The notes under the pieces are model-generated. The model made no database searches, was not told where the DNA came from, and was given only the letters and a program-made list of their open reading frames with translations. This document shows, piece by piece, positions 10,659 through 20,126 of a stretch of DNA of 64,000 nucleotides (position 1 is its first letter; the number at the start of each line of letters is the position of its first letter). The position numbers were made by a program, and so were the translations under genes. This DNA comes from Gracilaria caudata (lineage: Eukaryota > Rhodophyta > Florideophyceae > Gracilariales > Gracilariaceae). Where the stretch lies: NCBI GenBank assembly GCA_030374735.1, contig JASCIV010000035.1:1-64000 (forward strand), written 5' to 3'.

Positions 10659-11582
10659 TCTGTGCTTCTTGAATCGGAAAGCTTTGCACCGCTTGTGATA
10701 TGGTTCTGTAGTATTGAAGCACTCCGGGCACTGCGAGGACGTCTAAACCTGCGAGACTCAGCGCGTGCCGTTGTGGTGACGGGTTCCCAATCGGGGACGT
10801 TGTCGCTCTAACCCTTTTAAACTGTGAATGAATGAGCGTGAGATGAGCTGCTTGGAATCGGCCTGGAGTTTGCGTTGGTAAGGAAAGATGGAAGCTGTGA
10901 TCTCTGCCCTTGTTACCAGAGATGGACAGAAGTTTGACTCGCTCGTACCGTTTCCGTTCAGGGGCGGCACATGCCAAGAACTGCAGAGCTCGCACTACCT
11001 TTTCAAAAAAAGATGGCGTGAGTCGTAGACCAGAAGGGCACGATTCGCACCGTACTACCTTCGCACTAGAGTACGTATCTACGGCTCGTAGACTAAAGAG
11101 GGCCCCGCCATGATTACAGAAATCATCTTCGCGGTTAAATTTCAATTTAATCAAATTGACCTCGCACATGGGCTCATGTTCGAAGATGATTTAAATACAG
11201 CTGATACGACGGTAACTGTGTCCGCCCATACAGCAGTAACGTTCTTGATCAGAAGACAACAAGCAACACGCCTATGACTCAAGGGCTGTGAGTTTTGCAT
11301 GTTCTACAAGGGTAAGAAGGTTAGTGTTCTACTGCTACGACAAAACACAAGCTAGATAATAATTAGTCTGAGGTTAACTCGTCTTGTCACAGCAATCTCC
11401 CCCGACACGCGACGAACTGGGCGTGCATTAATTTTGAGCACCGCTTGGCGTATTTCCGAAAAGCAAGCCAATCGATGCCGTGTGACCATGCCAAGAGATT
11501 ACCACTTCATCCAAGCCTGCAGCTCGTTGACAAACTTGACCATCATCATGATTAAGGGACGTACATGTTTCACGTCTTGTGC
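10659..11582. other. Intergenic region without recognisable gene
   Basis: The region lies between the 5' end of the SUMO-like gene and the 3' end of the ceramide synthase gene, both on the minus strand. The longest frame (10636-11169, minus) overlaps the SUMO-like gene start and has no recognisable domain. I see no RNA gene or repeat. Confidence 0.45.
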
Positions 11583-12608
11583 CTAGTTGTCACCATCGTT
11601 TTCAAATTCGGTCATTTCCTCATCACCTTCCCCATCACTTCGAATATCACCTTGCTCAGATATCTTCTTGCCCTGAAACAGTTCCCGATGAATCATCTTC
11701 AAAATCAACGTAAACCAAAAGCAATGCAACAGCAACAAAATGCCGGCAAAAGCCACGAAGAACACATAATGCAATACATACGTATCATAATACATTGCCC
11801 ATTTGTTAAAAGAAGCGTCTGTCACAACCGTCTGCAAAGTCTCCACAACGATCATATGCACCAGTCGCGAAAACAACAGAAGCCTTGTGACGTAGAAAGT
11901 AACCGCAAATATCGAAAACACGGCAGTATCCATGCCAGCAAGTCCCAAATAGTGCAAGAACTTTGCTGTGTAAAGGAAGATATCACCCAAATCATGCAAC
12001 GCGAGAATCACAATGCCTGTGCGTACATAGCTGTACAAATAACTCACAATCACCATTCCAAGCGTTACAAAATGGTGTAGACACAGTTCTGCAAAATCGG
12101 CTCGTCGAGAATCGAAACAAATCAAGAACACGCTCGCTGCGACATAGAACGCTCCCGCTTGGCTGTAGTATTGGTGCTCGCTAGGCGCCATGGGCGGAGG
12201 GTATGGAAATAGGAAATCCTTCACTACATGAGCTTGGTTTGAAAGAAGATCGATCTCCCATTCTATCGAGGGTGTAACTTTGAACACAAAGAATGAAAAT
12301 GCCGCTGTATAATAAACCGAATAAAACAGGTTCTCTGAGAGCTTGCGTTGTAACTTTGGAGAGTAAGATCGAAAAAGAACGGAGAACAAATACTTATCCA
12401 GTGCAAGTCGAAACGTCAGAAAAACAATGGCGAGGATGATGAGCATATACAGATCTGCAAGAGAGCGATTTGGATTCAACAATGAGGGGGTTTCAGGTGA
12501 GCGAAACTGTTGTTGTTGTTTGAGAGTATCGACAAAATCCCTCAGAAACATGGGCAGGCGCATTAGGCCGCCGCTCCGACAACATTGTGTTTCGGGAAAG
12601 GAGCTCAT
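11583..12608 (-). CDS. Ceramide synthase (LAG1/LAC1 family, TLC domain)
   Basis: Integral ER enzyme that N-acylates sphingoid bases with acyl-CoA to make (dihydro)ceramide. The 341-residue product fits the family. Several hydrophobic segments, probably six to eight, span the TLC domain. The Lag motif is clear: Arg-Arg-Ala-Asp-Phe, then LCLHHFVTLG with the essential His pair, followed by HDLGDIFLYTAK, where a second conserved His-Asp and Asp are present. The C-terminus is hydrophilic and very acidic, as in yeast and plant enzymes, and may be a phosphorylation site. The start is the first ATG of the frame. Neighbours are unrelated. Confidence 0.93.
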   Translation of the reverse strand: MSSFPETQCCRSGGLMRLPMFLRDFVDTLKQQQQFRSPETPSLLNPNRSLADLYMLIILAIVFLTFRLALDKYLFSVLFRSYSPKLQRKLSENLFYSVYYTAAFSFFVFKVTPSIEWEIDLLSNQAHVVKDFLFPYPPPMAPSEHQYYSQAGAFYVAASVFLICFDSRRADFAELCLHHFVTLGMVIVSYLYSYVRTGIVILALHDLGDIFLYTAKFLHYLGLAGMDTAVFSIFAVTFYVTRLLLFSRLVHMIVVETLQTVVTDASFNKWAMYYDTYVLHYVFFVAFAGILLLLHCFWFTLILKMIHRELFQGKKISEQGDIRSDGEGDEEMTEFENDGDN

Positions 12609-13080
12609 CTGGATGAGTACTTGCGACTGGGGGCGAGGCTGGTCGCAGTTGGAATCGTGGCTTGCGACGGAGCGCGCGGGAATATAAATGGTGGCGACGA
12701 GCTACGAGCAGAATCGTATTGCGTAGCCACAAAACTTCATAAAGCAATACAACGTTATGCAACTGCAGGCCAGCTTGTTCGCTAGGGCTGCGCCAATTGG
12801 GCGTTGCCTTTTCCAACCTCCTCCTCTATTGGCAGCAGCCGCTTGTGCTCAAGATAGCCCCGTGGGGTGGGACCGTCACCCGTCATGGCCGTGACGGCCA
12901 AGGCATTCGTAATTTTAACCTGGCACTCACGTGGATGTCGCCGTGTGCAGCCATGACCTTTCCACGTGGATCGTTCGCACGTCTGTACACGTTCCATCTA
13001 TGAAGGCATGCTATTGACGTGCATCTCCTTCATGATGTCTTCCAGCTGTTTCACCCACCATCGCCTCCGTTGTATGCTAC
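12609..13080. other. Divergent intergenic region between ceramide synthase and capping triphosphatase
   Basis: About 470 bases separate the two divergent starts, so both promoters should lie here. A TATAAAT sequence at about 12684-12690 faces the plus strand but is far from the plus-strand ATG at 13081. Nothing else is recognisable. Confidence 0.45.
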
Positions 13081-14229
13081 ATGCTTCCTCACATCTTTGA
13101 TCCAGGCAGCCGTCCCCCCTTTGCACACTTTCAACCGGAATATCCTCTCCCAGCTGTGTTCATCCCCATGGTGTACGACCCTTTCGGTTCCAAGGCTGAC
13201 AACAAGGATAATGCTTCAGCACAGAAAATGGTGTCCATGCGACGACCGCCAATATGCGACGCACAGCTTTCCTCTTTAGAGTGGGGGGTTCCGGAATCCA
13301 GGAAACGAAGTCGAACTGAAGCAAATCTTGCCTCAGACCAAAATCCCCTCAGATCCGCTCCTCAATCCGCCCAGCAGACAAAGTCTACAGAACAATCAGA
13401 GAAACGCGAAAGTATCAGATACGTGGAAAAAGTTGTTTACGAAGAACCCACAACGATTCTTGGAGTGCCTCCTGTGGTTGATGATCGTATTCGTCACGTA
13501 GTGGACTTCATCTTGAAGCATGTCAAGAGCAATAATGTTGAAATCGAGGTCAAGCTTGGTCTGCTTATTGCAAAGGAAAACGGTGTTCGTGCTATCAAAA
13601 TCTTACCGGTCAAATGTGAAACATCAATAAGTCCGGAAACCAACCAAGAAACTCGCTTTGAGAGTAATGTCGGAGAGAAAGTCTTTTACACGCTTAACAA
13701 CACCCTCAACAAGAGAGTTGAACTAACAGAACGGGAAACCAAGAACAAGGTGCATTACACCCGTTCCAAACACCTTGATGTTTACTGGCCTGGAAAAGTA
13801 CGAGAAACGAAGGAGCTTCGAAAAAATCCAGATGGATCCGAGTACTACCAAACTATTCGAGTGCAATCGAAAACTCGCTTAGGTGATATGAACGTCATGT
13901 GTCCCATGAATCTGCTCGACATGAGGTACTCAGCAAGTCTTGAAGAAGATGCGCAGATTCCACCGAATTCCGCCCCAATGAGACAAAGAATGAAAGATAG
14001 AATATCTTACAAGTATGAGTATCTAAGCATTGATATAACGTGCGTTACCATGGAATCGTTGGACAGCCAGGCCGAAGGTCAAAGAACTTATGAGGTTGAG
14101 GTGGAAATTGATCCCATTGCCAATCTCTTCCAGGAAGTCACCAAGTATTTGCGGGGCGATGGTACTTCAAAACTTTTCGACATAGCCACATGTTTAGTCA
14201 ACACCGTGCGTATTTTGCAGGAAGCATAA
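13081..14229 (+). CDS. mRNA 5'-triphosphatase, Cet1-type (triphosphate tunnel metalloenzyme)
   Basis: First enzyme of nuclear mRNA capping; it removes the gamma phosphate of nascent 5'-triphosphate RNA before guanylylation. The 382-residue product has a disordered, Ser/Gln/Lys-rich N-terminus (about 1-125) and a Cet1-like domain (about 130-380). Tunnel beta strands with paired metal-binding glutamates are visible: VEIEVKLG (Glu154, Glu156) and YEVEVEID (Glu338, Glu340, Glu342), plus a basic strand region HYTRSKHLDVYWPGK and RISYKYEYL. This is the metal-dependent fungal/protist type, unrelated to the cysteine-phosphatase capping domain of animals and land plants. No guanylyltransferase domain is fused. 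The ATG at 13081 is the first in frame. Confidence 0.88.
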   Translation: MLPHIFDPGSRPPFAHFQPEYPLPAVFIPMVYDPFGSKADNKDNASAQKMVSMRRPPICDAQLSSLEWGVPESRKRSRTEANLASDQNPLRSAPQSAQQTKSTEQSEKRESIRYVEKVVYEEPTTILGVPPVVDDRIRHVVDFILKHVKSNNVEIEVKLGLLIAKENGVRAIKILPVKCETSISPETNQETRFESNVGEKVFYTLNNTLNKRVELTERETKNKVHYTRSKHLDVYWPGKVRETKELRKNPDGSEYYQTIRVQSKTRLGDMNVMCPMNLLDMRYSASLEEDAQIPPNSAPMRQRMKDRISYKYEYLSIDITCVTMESLDSQAEGQRTYEVEVEIDPIANLFQEVTKYLRGDGTSKLFDIATCLVNTVRILQEA

Positions 14230-14327
14230 CACGCCTGATGGGCAACGAAAAGCGCTGACGTCTAACACTTCAACTAAACTTTACAGCTGTACAAAACACA
14301 AACTGAATCTCTGTGAAGGAAAGCTGG

Positions 14328-15614
14328 CTATATCCCCCATTCTCTGAATCTATAGTTTCCAATCGATAGGCCACCACGAACGTCGGAACGTCGACGCCGA
14401 CAATACAGCATCCATAACGCCCATCCAATTCCGATGAGACCTGCAAACAAGGCACATGCCGAGAACATGCTTCGCATACTTTCTTTTGCCAGCGTGATGA
14501 GGGTTAGAAGAATCTCAAAGGCAATCATGACCGTAATCGCCAACTCTAAAGCCATGGAGTTCTTATGAGTCAACTCATCACCAAGCAACTTGTACAACTC
14601 TTGCATCACTTCTACGCGCTTGTTCAGTACTTCACCGCGTTCACGAACTTCCAGGTAGCGCTCTACTCTGTTGTACGTGGGTAGATACATATTGTTCTCC
14701 CAAAAGAAGGCTGGTGTCATAAGCAAGTCTCCACTAAGGTGATATCGATATCTGGCAAGGAAGAGTTGTCCCATTAACCGTGATACTTCTCGCCTTGAAG
14801 CACCAATCTTCCCCGTCGAAGCCAGTTCCTCTGGCAAATGTCTGGTGTTTTCGATAGTCCGTCTGAGCGCCGATTCGAATGCGCCAAGCTTGATGCTCTG
14901 AGCGAGTGCGCATGAAATCGCTAGACGTTCCAGAACTGGATCCATATCATCAGTCCCAGAACGAGAGCCATTGGGTTTAAAACCGTTTTTCTTCGCGCCG
15001 TCACCGTTGGAAGCACCGCCTTCCATAGAAACAGCTCGGTATCGTGTTCTCAGAGTGATGATATCTCTGCGAAGGGCTCCAGCCTTTCCGTAAACGTACT
15101 TCATATCATCTACAGCTGGGACTGGTCGAAGCTGCACTGCGTCTTCAACAACAAGAGATAAGAAGTCATCTCTGTCTTTTGCGGCACCCCACACGACCAT
15201 GCACCCGTACGCAAAGATGAATGCTTCGGTACGATTTTCAGGGTGTTGTTCAGTTTTGGCGACTCTGAGCACAGAACCTACGGAACCTACGTGAATGCCG
15301 CCATACTCGTCCATGCAACGCAATAAACGACGATATAGGGATGACATTTGAAATTCGTTAGCTATCGCCATGAAGTACACGGTTTTGGAATTCATGCGCT
15401 GCTCAGCACCAGGAGACCTGGAGAAAGGTTGTACAGAAGACGGAGACCGGGGAGCAGAATTCTGTGATGAAGATCGTTTGCTCGATTTGCTCTCAGAAAA
15501 GCCTGAGCCCATTCGAACTCCACGGTTTTGCAGTTGGCAAGTTAGCGTGGTAGGTGTTACGCCATGGCCGAGGCGGAACATTGGCGAAGAGAAAAAGAAT
15601 GCTACACAGCGCAT
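14328..15614 (-). CDS. RMND1/DUF155 family membrane protein
   Basis: Homologue of yeast RMD1/RMD8 and human RMND1; the human protein supports mitochondrial translation. The 428-residue product starts at the first ATG of the frame (15614). Its N-terminus (MRCVAFFFSS, Arg-rich, Ser-rich) could be an organellar presequence. Family signatures include FIFAYGCMVVWGA, ISCALAQSIKLGAFE, MTPAFFWEN and the region VERYLEVRERGEVLNKR leading into a helical end. Two hydrophobic helices near the C-terminus (about 370-415) make a membrane anchor, as in relatives. The 3' end converges with the capping triphosphatase, about 98 bases apart. The exact cellular role here is not known. Confidence 0.87.
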   Translation of the reverse strand: MRCVAFFFSSPMFRLGHGVTPTTLTCQLQNRGVRMGSGFSESKSSKRSSSQNSAPRSPSSVQPFSRSPGAEQRMNSKTVYFMAIANEFQMSSLYRRLLRCMDEYGGIHVGSVGSVLRVAKTEQHPENRTEAFIFAYGCMVVWGAAKDRDDFLSLVVEDAVQLRPVPAVDDMKYVYGKAGALRRDIITLRTRYRAVSMEGGASNGDGAKKNGFKPNGSRSGTDDMDPVLERLAISCALAQSIKLGAFESALRRTIENTRHLPEELASTGKIGASRREVSRLMGQLFLARYRYHLSGDLLMTPAFFWENNMYLPTYNRVERYLEVRERGEVLNKRVEVMQELYKLLGDELTHKNSMALELAITVMIAFEILLTLITLAKESMRSMFSACALFAGLIGIGWALWMLYCRRRRSDVRGGLSIGNYRFREWGI

Positions 15615-16367
15615 GTTGGTAGTCGGTTGCCCACGTTGAAGTACACTAGTGGGAGAAGTCAAGAAGTAATTGTCGCCAGCATCGAGGTCGAATAAAGGGA
15701 CCAAAAGGCGAGACTGTGACAGATAAATAAAACCGTTTGGATATCGCAACCGGCGTTGAGCTTAGTAACGGAGACCGCCAATATGTTTGACAAGAACAGG
15801 CTAAGATAGTCTGTTTGTAAGAGTGCTGCGCCTTTCCTCGCAGCGCCGGATGGAAGGAGGTGTCGAGGGTGTAGAGCTGAAGCGAAGAGTATATGGGTCC
15901 GCTACTGGGTAACAGTATTGCCCTTCGCTGCAGCTCGAAGCAACGCTTTCAGCGCGTCATTGCAACCTTTGGGACCCACGGACTCATGGCCTAGATACGA
16001 AGGTAAGGATACCTACGTTACGACCTAACAAGGCGTTAAGGTTTTGAGAAGATGATGTTGAGCCTTCTTGAGCATCGGGGTTCAGAGTCTGATGAGTCAG
16101 ACTCCTGAACTTCGGAGCGCACGTAAGGCTGCCTTATGCAGAAGGTAATACAGTAGGTTTTTTTTCATAATTAGATCCCAAATACCAAAATGCGACCTCA
16201 TCCTGCGCCCCCAGGCAAAATCATGTCTGGTGCCTTTCCACCCATCTGCTTATTGCCTCTGCTCCTGGTCACAGACATGTAACGGATGCAAACGTTGTCC
16301 GAATCATCACTGACATTCGCAACTGTCCTCGCGAATTATCCGCGCAATACTTTGACCCATCACCAAG
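15615..16367. other. Divergent intergenic region with a strong hairpin
   Basis: The region lies between the divergent RMND1-like gene and the unknown gene at 16368. It holds a stable potential stem-loop at 16081-16109. No TATA box is obvious near either start and no gene is recognisable. Confidence 0.45.
16081..16109. other. Imperfect inverted repeat / stem-loop
   Basis: The arm GAGTCTGA at 16085-16092 pairs with TCAGACTC at 16097-16104 around a TGAG loop. The stem extends by TTCA (16081-16084) with TGAA (16106-16109), leaving one bulged C. Its role is unknown. Confidence 0.6.
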
Positions 16368-17171
16368 ATGGGAAGAGGGAAGCTCACGCGACTTTCTCTC
16401 GTACAGAAGATTCGACTGCGACACGAGGAGGTTAAACGATGGCGAAAGAAATGCCGAGTCAAGAAAATTCAGCCCAATGTCATCGACGAAATCATAAAAG
16501 GATCGCCAAGAACGCCTTCTCAAGCCCTTTCGTTTATTAATAATGCCCGCTCTATAGGTTTCAACCCCGCCAATTTCTCTCCAGTCTTGTGTAAGACCGT
16601 AATCAACAGAAACTTGCAGCGCTTGTTATTAGGGGAAGCGAGGGCTCTATTACCGAACGCGGGTCGCGGACATGTGACGTCAAAGGAGGTAGCAGATGTC
16701 TCTGGTCGTGCCGTCGAAAGCAAGTACAAGATTTGTTCTAGACCGTACTTGCCTGGGGTTAAAGAAGTGGCCGAAATTGCCCACGAGGCATTGCACAATG
16801 CTGTGCATCAGTTTGAGCGCGAAAACCGCGCAAAGCTGGACAGCAAAGAGCCTGTCGCGCTGGGCGCTTGGTTTGATAAAACGACGGAGAATGACCAACC
16901 AATACGTATTACCATCATGCATATTGGTCCCAAGGAGAAAGCCCATATTTCTCGTCGCAGAGACAGATTCCCGTTCTGGGGTGCTGCAGTTCTTTGCCTT
17001 CAAGAGAAAAAAAATCCTGACTCGGGCATTACTTTACATAACGACCGCCCCTTTGACAAGGCCTGGTTCCTGCAAGATGGTGACATGATGATTATCACCC
17101 CTAAATCAGTACAATCAGTCGTCATAACAGCAACTAACAGAGAAGCTCACGCATTGATCGTATGGTTTTGA
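16368..17171 (+). CDS. Unrecognised 267-residue basic protein
   Basis: I do not recognise the family. The frame is open from an ATG in a good context (AAGATGG) to a stop at 17171. The first 40 residues are very basic (MGRGKLTRLSL then many Lys/Arg), suggesting a nuclear or nucleic-acid-bound protein. A helical middle (about 50-160) is followed by a probable beta-rich end: ITIMHIGPKEK, FPFWGAAVLCLQ, then FLQDGDMMIITP, SVVITATNRE and a terminal ALIVWF. The last part looks like a beta barrel of cupin or double-stranded beta-helix type, but I cannot match catalytic residues with confidence. Signal peptide and membrane segments are absent. It could be lineage-specific or a domesticated mobile-element gene. 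Confidence 0.65.
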   Translation: MGRGKLTRLSLVQKIRLRHEEVKRWRKKCRVKKIQPNVIDEIIKGSPRTPSQALSFINNARSIGFNPANFSPVLCKTVINRNLQRLLLGEARALLPNAGRGHVTSKEVADVSGRAVESKYKICSRPYLPGVKEVAEIAHEALHNAVHQFERENRAKLDSKEPVALGAWFDKTTENDQPIRITIMHIGPKEKAHISRRRDRFPFWGAAVLCLQEKKNPDSGITLHNDRPFDKAWFLQDGDMMIITPKSVQSVVITATNREAHALIVWF

Positions 17172-18550
17172 TATACCGCTTCGCCTCTTCTACAACATCT
17201 TCCGCCACTACCAGAAGAAACATCGAAGTCAATCAGTGCCAAGTCGACCCACTCTGTGCTTCATCATCAGCGGAAGAGCCAGACATCTTCAGCTGTTCCA
17301 GAGTCACTCCTGTGCCCAATATTTCTGTATAGTATCACATTTGCAAATAATAGGAAGTTGTTCTCGTTTTCGAACTTGATAACCACCGTTCGACTAGTTT
17401 TTGTTTTCTTCTTCAGATCTAGTCAAATAGTTCCTCCTTCTGTCAGAACTGTACCAGTAGATCTCGAAGTTTAGTTTTAGTTTGTCCAAAGAGACCGTTC
17501 CACTCTGGTGTTCCCAGAAGAAGACACCAAACACACACTTATTGTTTCGCGCTCCTTTTCCACCAAACATCCTTCATGTCTTTTGAGTGATGTCCTCAAA
17601 ACTATGGCTGCCTTTGATCAACGACTGTCTTCTTTGCCGAGTAAAACTGCGGAGGAAAAGGATACCGCTCACTCCATCACATCTCCGGATTGCGAGGTTG
17701 TTTTGCTCATAAGATGCAAGAAAGAAGCAATCGTGATTTCCTCAGAACCAGTAAGAGTTAAGCAAGTTTACCGTACAAGGATAGAGGGATACAGAGTAAC
17801 CCTTACGTGCCGTCCCACTTTACGCTTCTCGCACCATTTACGCAATTCTGTATAATGTTACGCTCTTTCGTCTCCGAAGCAGCACACCAAAACGTATTCC
17901 GAATTGGACCACAAAGAACAAGAGAGCGTCGTTGATATCGGAAATGTGACATAATTTTGAGCCCACATGCCCAGAGGTCAAGCGATGGTCTTCAACTGTC
18001 TTCAAAGGGAAACCTAATTTAAAGCCCCGCCACGATATCGCAGAAAGGTGTCGTGTGTCCGCGTAGAAGCGGTGTTGTTTACGGTATGACAGACACATTG
18101 CAACCCTCTAAACTGTAGTGTAGCCACCACTTGGGGTCCGTGGCGGAAGCCAGCCAGCGCTTGTGTGTAGGAATTGGGGTTCTAACTCTCCTCAACTTTT
18201 CGAGCGCACGCCTAACACTGTCGTTGCATGCCCAAACTTCGACTGTCCAGCGGCCTGATGCACTCAGCTTCCATCATGCGGAATCAATAGCCATACCATT
18301 TTCCGCCTCCTCGCTATTTCACAGCTGCGATTGAGGGTTGTTCCCATGATGCTAGCGGCATTGCGAGTGTCTTCGAAGCGACACTCAGATCCTTTCCGCA
18401 CACCAGTCACTATGACCGTTGCGCTACCTTGCGTGCTTTCTTGCTACTTAAGGCTCGCATCTTCCCGCTCTGCTTCGACTGAAGCATCCATCAGTTTCCC
18501 AACATTTCCAAGTTCGAACAAGCGCTGCACTCATACTCTCACTGTTCAAT
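17172..18550. other. Intergenic region without supported gene
   Basis: A short frame at 17605-17855 starts with an ATG and meets a GTAAG donor-like site near 17751, so it might be a first coding exon, but I cannot find a convincing partner exon. Otherwise the region shows only short frames. The promoter of the secreted repeat protein should lie in its last few hundred bases. Confidence 0.4.
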
Positions 18551-20126
18551 ATGATCTTCCACACTTTCATCATAACCGCATTGTTCACCTTGGTGTCCGC
18601 AAACTGCATATACACTGATACAGAATGCGTTTGTACGCAAGCACAGGCTGGTCGAACCTGCCTTCGCTATTACGGCGGGTCCGCGTCTTCTACCCAGTGT
18701 GAGACGTACGAATGTGGAAGCGGTTACGTCTGCGACTGTATGTGCATTTCCATTCACCCTGTTCGTCTTCATAACCATTTTATACCCACAGAATCTAACC
18801 TTTGATGCGTCTTCCGCTAATCTCGCAGGTGCCGGAACTCAGATGTGTGATGTAAGCGATTGCAGTCTTATGCGCACGGTGTATCGCCCCATTGGAGCAG
18901 TCCCCCTTGGCTTGAATCAAGTCGTCGACTGCGAACTGGCCACCCAAGTTACATGCGTGACACCAAGAAACCAGGGAGCACCCGTTCCTACACCGTCTAC
19001 GGTTCCGAGTCCGACCTCTTCGCCGGTACCATCGTTGTCCTCTTCGCCGTTACCCTCTTCTTCGTCTTCCCCGGGTCCCTTTGCACCTTCCTCGCCTGTG
19101 CCATCCTCATCATCCTCGCCGTTACCCTCATCCTCCTCTTCTCCGGTACCGTCGGCTTCTTCTTCTCCGAGGCCTTCGGCTTCAACTTCTCCGGCACCTT
19201 CATCGTCCTCTTCTCCTACGCCTTCCGCATCTACTTCAGCATCTGCCAGCGCATCGGCCAGTGCATCGGCCACTCCTTCGAGTTCTGCATCTCCCACGCC
19301 ATCTAACTCACCCGGGCCCTCGCCATCTTCCACTCCATCCGCCACGCCGTCTGCAACGTCGTCTGCGACGCCGTCTGCGACACCTTCTGCAACGCCGTCT
19401 GCCACGCCGTCTGCTACGCCGTCAGCTTCCCCGTCAGCCACACCTTCCGCTACACCGTCGGCCACCCCTTCAGCAACACCCTCCGCTACCCCGTCATCTA
19501 CCCCGTCGGCAACACCTTCCGCTACCCCGTCAGCTACACCCTCTGCGTCCCCAACCCCATCCAATGCACCTATCATTCCACTCGGAGGAGTATGTACGCC
19601 CTCATCGACGTGCGAGACCGGAGCAGCGTGCTCTTGCACTGGGTTTTGCGCCCCCGTCGTTTCTATTGAAATTCATGCTGTTGGAGATGATACTGTGGTG
19701 CCGATGATGTGTAACACTGAACTTGGCGCAGAGACACACAACATTGATGCTCGTGGAATATACACGTACAGTGGCGTTTGCGATGATCTCTACTTCCGTG
19801 TTCACAACTGGAGAAAGTGGGAAGGTGTGGCCGCAGCCGTTCAAGATGTAAGCACCGGCACGTGGTATTCATCCGATTTCCCTCCGACTACAGGTCTCAC
19901 TGCCATCGCATTCCATCAACCGCCCAACTTCGACTTCTTTACTGATCCCAACTTTGACTTCAGTACTTGGACCCCGGTTGAGCGACACTTTGATCTCGAT
20001 GGCCAGGGTGCATTTGGTCAAATGTGGCGTGATCATCAGACATTTGTGTGGACAATCGAGAGGATCGACTTTGGGAACTTTGATCAGGGTCTCACATATT
20101 ACAAGACCATTCTTCCTTTCTGTTAG
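18551..20126 (+). CDS. Secreted Cys-rich protein with long Pro/Ser/Ala/Thr repeat linker (two exons)
   Basis: Probable extracellular or cell-wall glycoprotein of unknown family. Exon 1 is 18551-18737 and exon 2 is 18829-20126; the 91-base GT-AG intron restores a Cys codon, giving 494 residues. Residues 1-17 are a signal peptide ending VSA. A small domain with many cysteines (about 18-110) follows, then a linker of roughly 190 residues made first of Pro-Ser-Ser-Ser-Ser and Ser-Ala units and then of about 20 Pro-Ser-Ala-Thr units, a likely O-glycosylated stalk. The C-terminal domain (about 310-494) begins with a second Cys cluster, is Trp/Phe/Asp-rich and ends in Cys. No membrane anchor is seen. 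The long minus-strand frame across the repeat is a shadow. Confidence 0.82.
19330..19556 (+). repeat. 12-bp tandem repeat coding for Pro-Ser-Ala-Thr units
   Basis: Around 18-20 units of 12 bases encode PSAT with occasional PSAS or PSST variants. Third codon positions vary between units while the peptide stays constant, so the array is old and held by selection on the protein. It is likely length-polymorphic between individuals. Confidence 0.88.

Noticed and set aside
16081..16115. CTGATGAG core suggestive of a hammerhead ribozyme
   Set aside because: The required GAAA segment and the three-stem layout are absent; it reads better as a simple hairpin.
18917..19639. Minus-strand frame of 240 residues made of Asp-Gly-Val-Ala/Glu repeats
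   Set aside because: It is the antisense shadow of the PSAT repeat in the secreted protein; codon drift is synonymous on the plus strand only, and there is no domain or start support.
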